Assembly (NCBI RefSeq): GCF_011745145.1
Contig: NZ_CP050191.1
Span: 6,154,473 to 6,218,472 of the forward strand
Source: Mycobacterium sp. DL440
GTDB taxonomy: Bacteria; Actinomycetota; Actinomycetes; Mycobacteriales; Mycobacteriaceae
Length of the DNA: 64,000 nt
Reading direction: 5' to 3'
In this document: piece after piece, positions 63,501 to 64,000 of the stretch
How the letters are laid out: each line of letters starts with the position of its first letter
Position numbering within the stretch: position 1 is the first letter of the stretch
Notes under the pieces: generated by a model
Told to the model about the DNA's origin: nothing
Seen by the model: only the letters and a program-made list of their open reading frames with translations
Database searches by the model: none
Position numbers and translations under genes: made by a program

Positions 63501-64000
63501 CGGCACCTCCGACGCCGCCGGGACCACCGGTGGCGCCGGCACCGAAGGCGGCGCCGAAGCCACCGGACCCACCGGATCCGCCATTGCCGTCGGCGCCACC
63601 GACGACCGTGCTCAAGCCACCCGTGCCACCCTGGCCGCCGTCGCCGCCGGCCTGGGCGGACAGGGAATCGATGCGGGTCTCGCCGTTCCCGCCGGTACCA
63701 CCGGCGCCGCCAGTTCCGGCGATCGGACCATCCCCGCCGTCGCCGCCACGGCCGCCGTGCCCGGCGACCAACGCAATACCGCCACCGACACCGTCGCCAC
63801 CGCGGCCACCGTCACCGGCGACACCGCTGAATGCACCGGACGTACCGGCGACACCGTCGCTACTGAGGAATCCGAAGAGCCCGCCGGCACCGCCGGTCCC
63901 GGCTGCGCCACCGATTCCGGCGCTGACGCCGGACGCGCCGCCCTTACCGCCGTCGCCACCGTCGTAGTGATTCGTGGCGGCGTCGCCCGTGGCGCCCGCG
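57526..64000 (-). CDS. Giant glycine-rich PGRS-like repeat protein (5' end outside window)
   Basis: At least 2158 codons; the frame is open to the window edge and ends at TAG 57526-57528. It is built of several dozen imperfect repeats of about 28-43 residues, consensus roughly A-T-G-G-x-G-G-D-G-x-x-G-G-x-G-G-x-G followed by a short strand like x-V-x-A and Ser/Thr-Ala-rich turn (A-S-G-T). The first visible part has G-G-A-G-G-L-F-G-F-L-S-S-D-G, like PE_PGRS proteins, but the PE domain would be outside the window. Cys is absent as far as I read. The C-terminal tail is acidic (D-V-T-L-D-D-G-A-D-N). Cell-surface location is likely by analogy with PGRS. Confidence 0.75.
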   Translation of the reverse strand, partial: AGATGDAATNHYDGGDGGKGGASGVSAGIGGAAGTGGAGGLFGFLSSDGVAGTSGAFSGVAGDGGRGGDGVGGGIALVAGHGGRGGDGGDGPIAGTGGAGGTGGNGETRIDSLSAQAGGDGGQGGTGGLSTVVGGADGNGGSGGSGGFGAAFGAGATGGPGGVGGAGAAGTVSDPGYGGGGGGGGGGAIVDGDHGGNVSGGTSTGGRGGKGGDGTTSAAGGTGGTGGAATVWADGANTSATGNARGGAGGDSIGTGTGGDGGAGLIQATGATSTADGNATGGAGGDGVNGGLGGDGGRGVISAGYGTPDHPGTANGAALGGAGGSGTGSGSTGGVGGNAFVVAASGYGNDASASGTATGGAGGNGSTGGHGGAGGTGLVDAGIGGDYSGGTVVDGTGTGGAGGNGFDGGTGGKGGKGGVFGEYGSLVHGTSATGGKGGNSGTGVGNGKGGDGGYGYALSSVDLSGGSVTGGAGGLGGNGGTDGALGGAGGNGGNAHLWVGTDNTVRGGAGGGGGAGGAGLGHNGGAGGNGGYATITGYVPADGVTDSGATGGQGGEGGDGTATAAGGKGGDGGTATLNANGSGSSIDESSATGGAGGDSIRTGTGGVGGDALVYVNLGGEVTDASATGGAGGSGTDGGTGGKGGYSEVSSGLQGGSGGTASGVATGGAGGDAAGPGGTGGNGGSGNIQASFVRTGIGGNDGSASGTATGGSGGDATGGGHGGIGGTGSVVAGGTGSVADGDAFGGNGGDGVAGGTGGNGSAGQVGAFAEGAQASGTARSGDGGDGTGSGSIGGNGTIGNIQAFGINSEASGTATGGDGGAATNGGHGGTGGQGRIVANATDSTATNSTATAGDGGDANSVGATGALGGQAYVFAGTFGVPASGGHIDGSTAIGGDAVNGQGGIGTVEAINGTITHSSATGADGRSGGLGGYATVSATNGGSISDSHATGGTNSDTAVGGTATITADGANSIVSDTDATGGNAGLGDALGGTGGNGGAATVTASNGGGVSDATATGGKGGNGTTGGHGGTGGDGIVSATSSGTGASGTGAGGAGGNGSNGGTGGAGGIGGVVAQRTGSTASGSGIGGAGGDADAAGSTGGKGGDGWIQTGLYAGLGDNSKADGYARGGAGGDALTGGHGGAGGFATVITTGNSSTASGSAYGGAGGDGSAGGTGGGGARAQIVSKGNGSKAGGTATAGDGGTGIVNTGGNGGQAIISAGQSSGTGGANSTTQGTATGGDGGTGQNGVNGGSGGGGTITARGLNDSITGSTATGGDGITGANGNNASLNTSLGTITDSSATAGNDTAGAVGGGASIDVTGGSTGAVTNTHVTGGDAGTGGGGGNASATVTGGAKIINSSATGGHGGDSAVGGNATLTAAGTGTIITDSHATGGDAGTGGNGGAASILATATGTVDSSTVTGGNGSDTADGGAASITAGGTLPTLAPNGTVTRLGGDVTDATVKGGNAGFGDALGGVGGDGGAAEVVSQLDGNVTDAQVTGGDGGTGLQGGQGGTGGKAEMWTLYQTNDHTAHAGGNVTGEVRGGNGGKGTGINSVGGEGGSARMATGSYYQDGGSAAGTVIGGDGGNATTSTTGNVGGTGADGGGARIYAAGNGATVDPASEVRGGNGGDGRLGGTGGGHIFYAQVAAFGENAHAGGTAINGDGGDGTGIGSTGGIGGDAQIRADAQNGGGGDVTGTAHGGDGGDGTTVAGVGYTGGAGGTGRISAGGYGSIITNGEATGGDGGNSANGLNGGAGGEGRIGHTSNGPDAADTGITITNSTATGGNANGSATGGAAVVQAYNGATVTNTLATGGNAGLGDANGGIGGNGGAAAVSATNGGSVVTGVVDGGDGGYGDGAGSTGGNGGNADLWALTGGKVGYLTDGTASPTFSTGGQGGNANGGGTGGNGSFATINAQNGGTASGTATGGDGGNATGTGNQGGLGGSANISAGRDNIQISGPSGTITVPSGDNANAQATAVGGNGGSATGTSGSRGGNGSRVAINSAGQNANVSGSEIIGGDGGNGVDGGKGGNGGGGAAGSPTQFSSISALGENATATNSKAHTGRGGDGSNGGTGGAGGYLQTGSYNSDPANFPGGFTYNHNTVVAGNGGSGTNSGNTGGNGGTWTQGSVDPVDGAATAHPGYNPVADQDVTLDDGADNP

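Noticed and set aside
57589..63967. Many long plus-strand open frames (some above 500 codons) opposite the glycine-rich gene
   Set aside because: They arise because GGC/GCC-rich repeats have few stop codons on either strand. Their products are low-complexity Ala/Pro/Arg or Val/Ala proteins without ribosome sites or domains.
57526..64000. Short recurring DNA motifs resembling a CRISPR array
   Set aside because: Repeats are imperfect, in frame and vary in length, and there are no uniform spacers or cas genes. They encode the glycine-rich repeats.

Overview
This window looks like chromosome from a rapidly growing, Mycolicibacterium-type mycobacterium. The DNA is strongly GC-rich, GTG starts and GTGA/ATGA stop-start overlaps are common, and many genes have an extended -10 box 6-8 bases before the start codon, which is the mycobacterial leaderless layout. 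The gene order follows the M. tuberculosis Rv0420c-Rv0439c neighbourhood from memory: septum-formation-like protein, Rv0421c-like hydrolase, thiD, thiC; then xthA, a GNAT protein, def, a DUF3263 protein, virR, sodC, a YbdK-type ligase and a Lon-N protein; then a CDC48-like ATPase, pssA, psd, moeA and an SDR. This conserved backbone is interrupted by accessory blocks.

Layout. 1-4.4 kb: a TetR fragment, a DoxX-like protein, a Baeyer-Villiger-type monooxygenase with a TetR gene, an alpha/beta hydrolase, a small exported protein and an eroded DUF5996 gene. 4.5-9.7 kb: a P450, then the thiC-thiD-hydrolase-septum-protein operon behind a TPP riboswitch. 10-13.2 kb: a 14-TM MFS exporter, a methyltransferase and a LOG protein. 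13.1-19.1 kb: a tightly overlapped five-gene minus-strand operon of MoxR ATPase, unknown protein, zinc-protease/VWA fusion, unknown protein and PaaK-like adenylate-forming ligase. I regard this as the best candidate for an undescribed system. 19.2-26.5 kb: backbone genes xthA to Lon-N, with an inserted lipoprotein and a double Lrp-type regulator.

26.7-41 kb: a small exported protein, a hydrolase, a methyltransferase, a complete Mrp Na+/H+ antiporter operon (A/B fused, then C-D-E-F-G), an ArsB/NhaD-type permease with a CBS protein, a NarL-type two-component system, a DUF1707 protein, and a TetR/SRPBCC cluster. 41.3-47.3 kb: SDR-moeA-psd-pssA-CDC48-like ATPase, which links phosphatidylethanolamine synthesis to a p97-like ATPase. 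47.3-57.5 kb: a YdbS/YdbT-like PH-domain pair, a HAD phosphatase, a large exported DUF1214 protein, a DEIH helicase, a cupin, a second SDR paralogue divergent from a TetR gene, and a sulfotransferase. 57.5 kb to the window edge: a giant glycine-rich PGRS-like repeat protein of more than 2150 residues whose N-terminus lies outside the window.

No rRNA, tRNA, insertion sequence, prophage or CRISPR array was recognised. All family assignments come from reading motifs and from memory of homologues; no database search was run.
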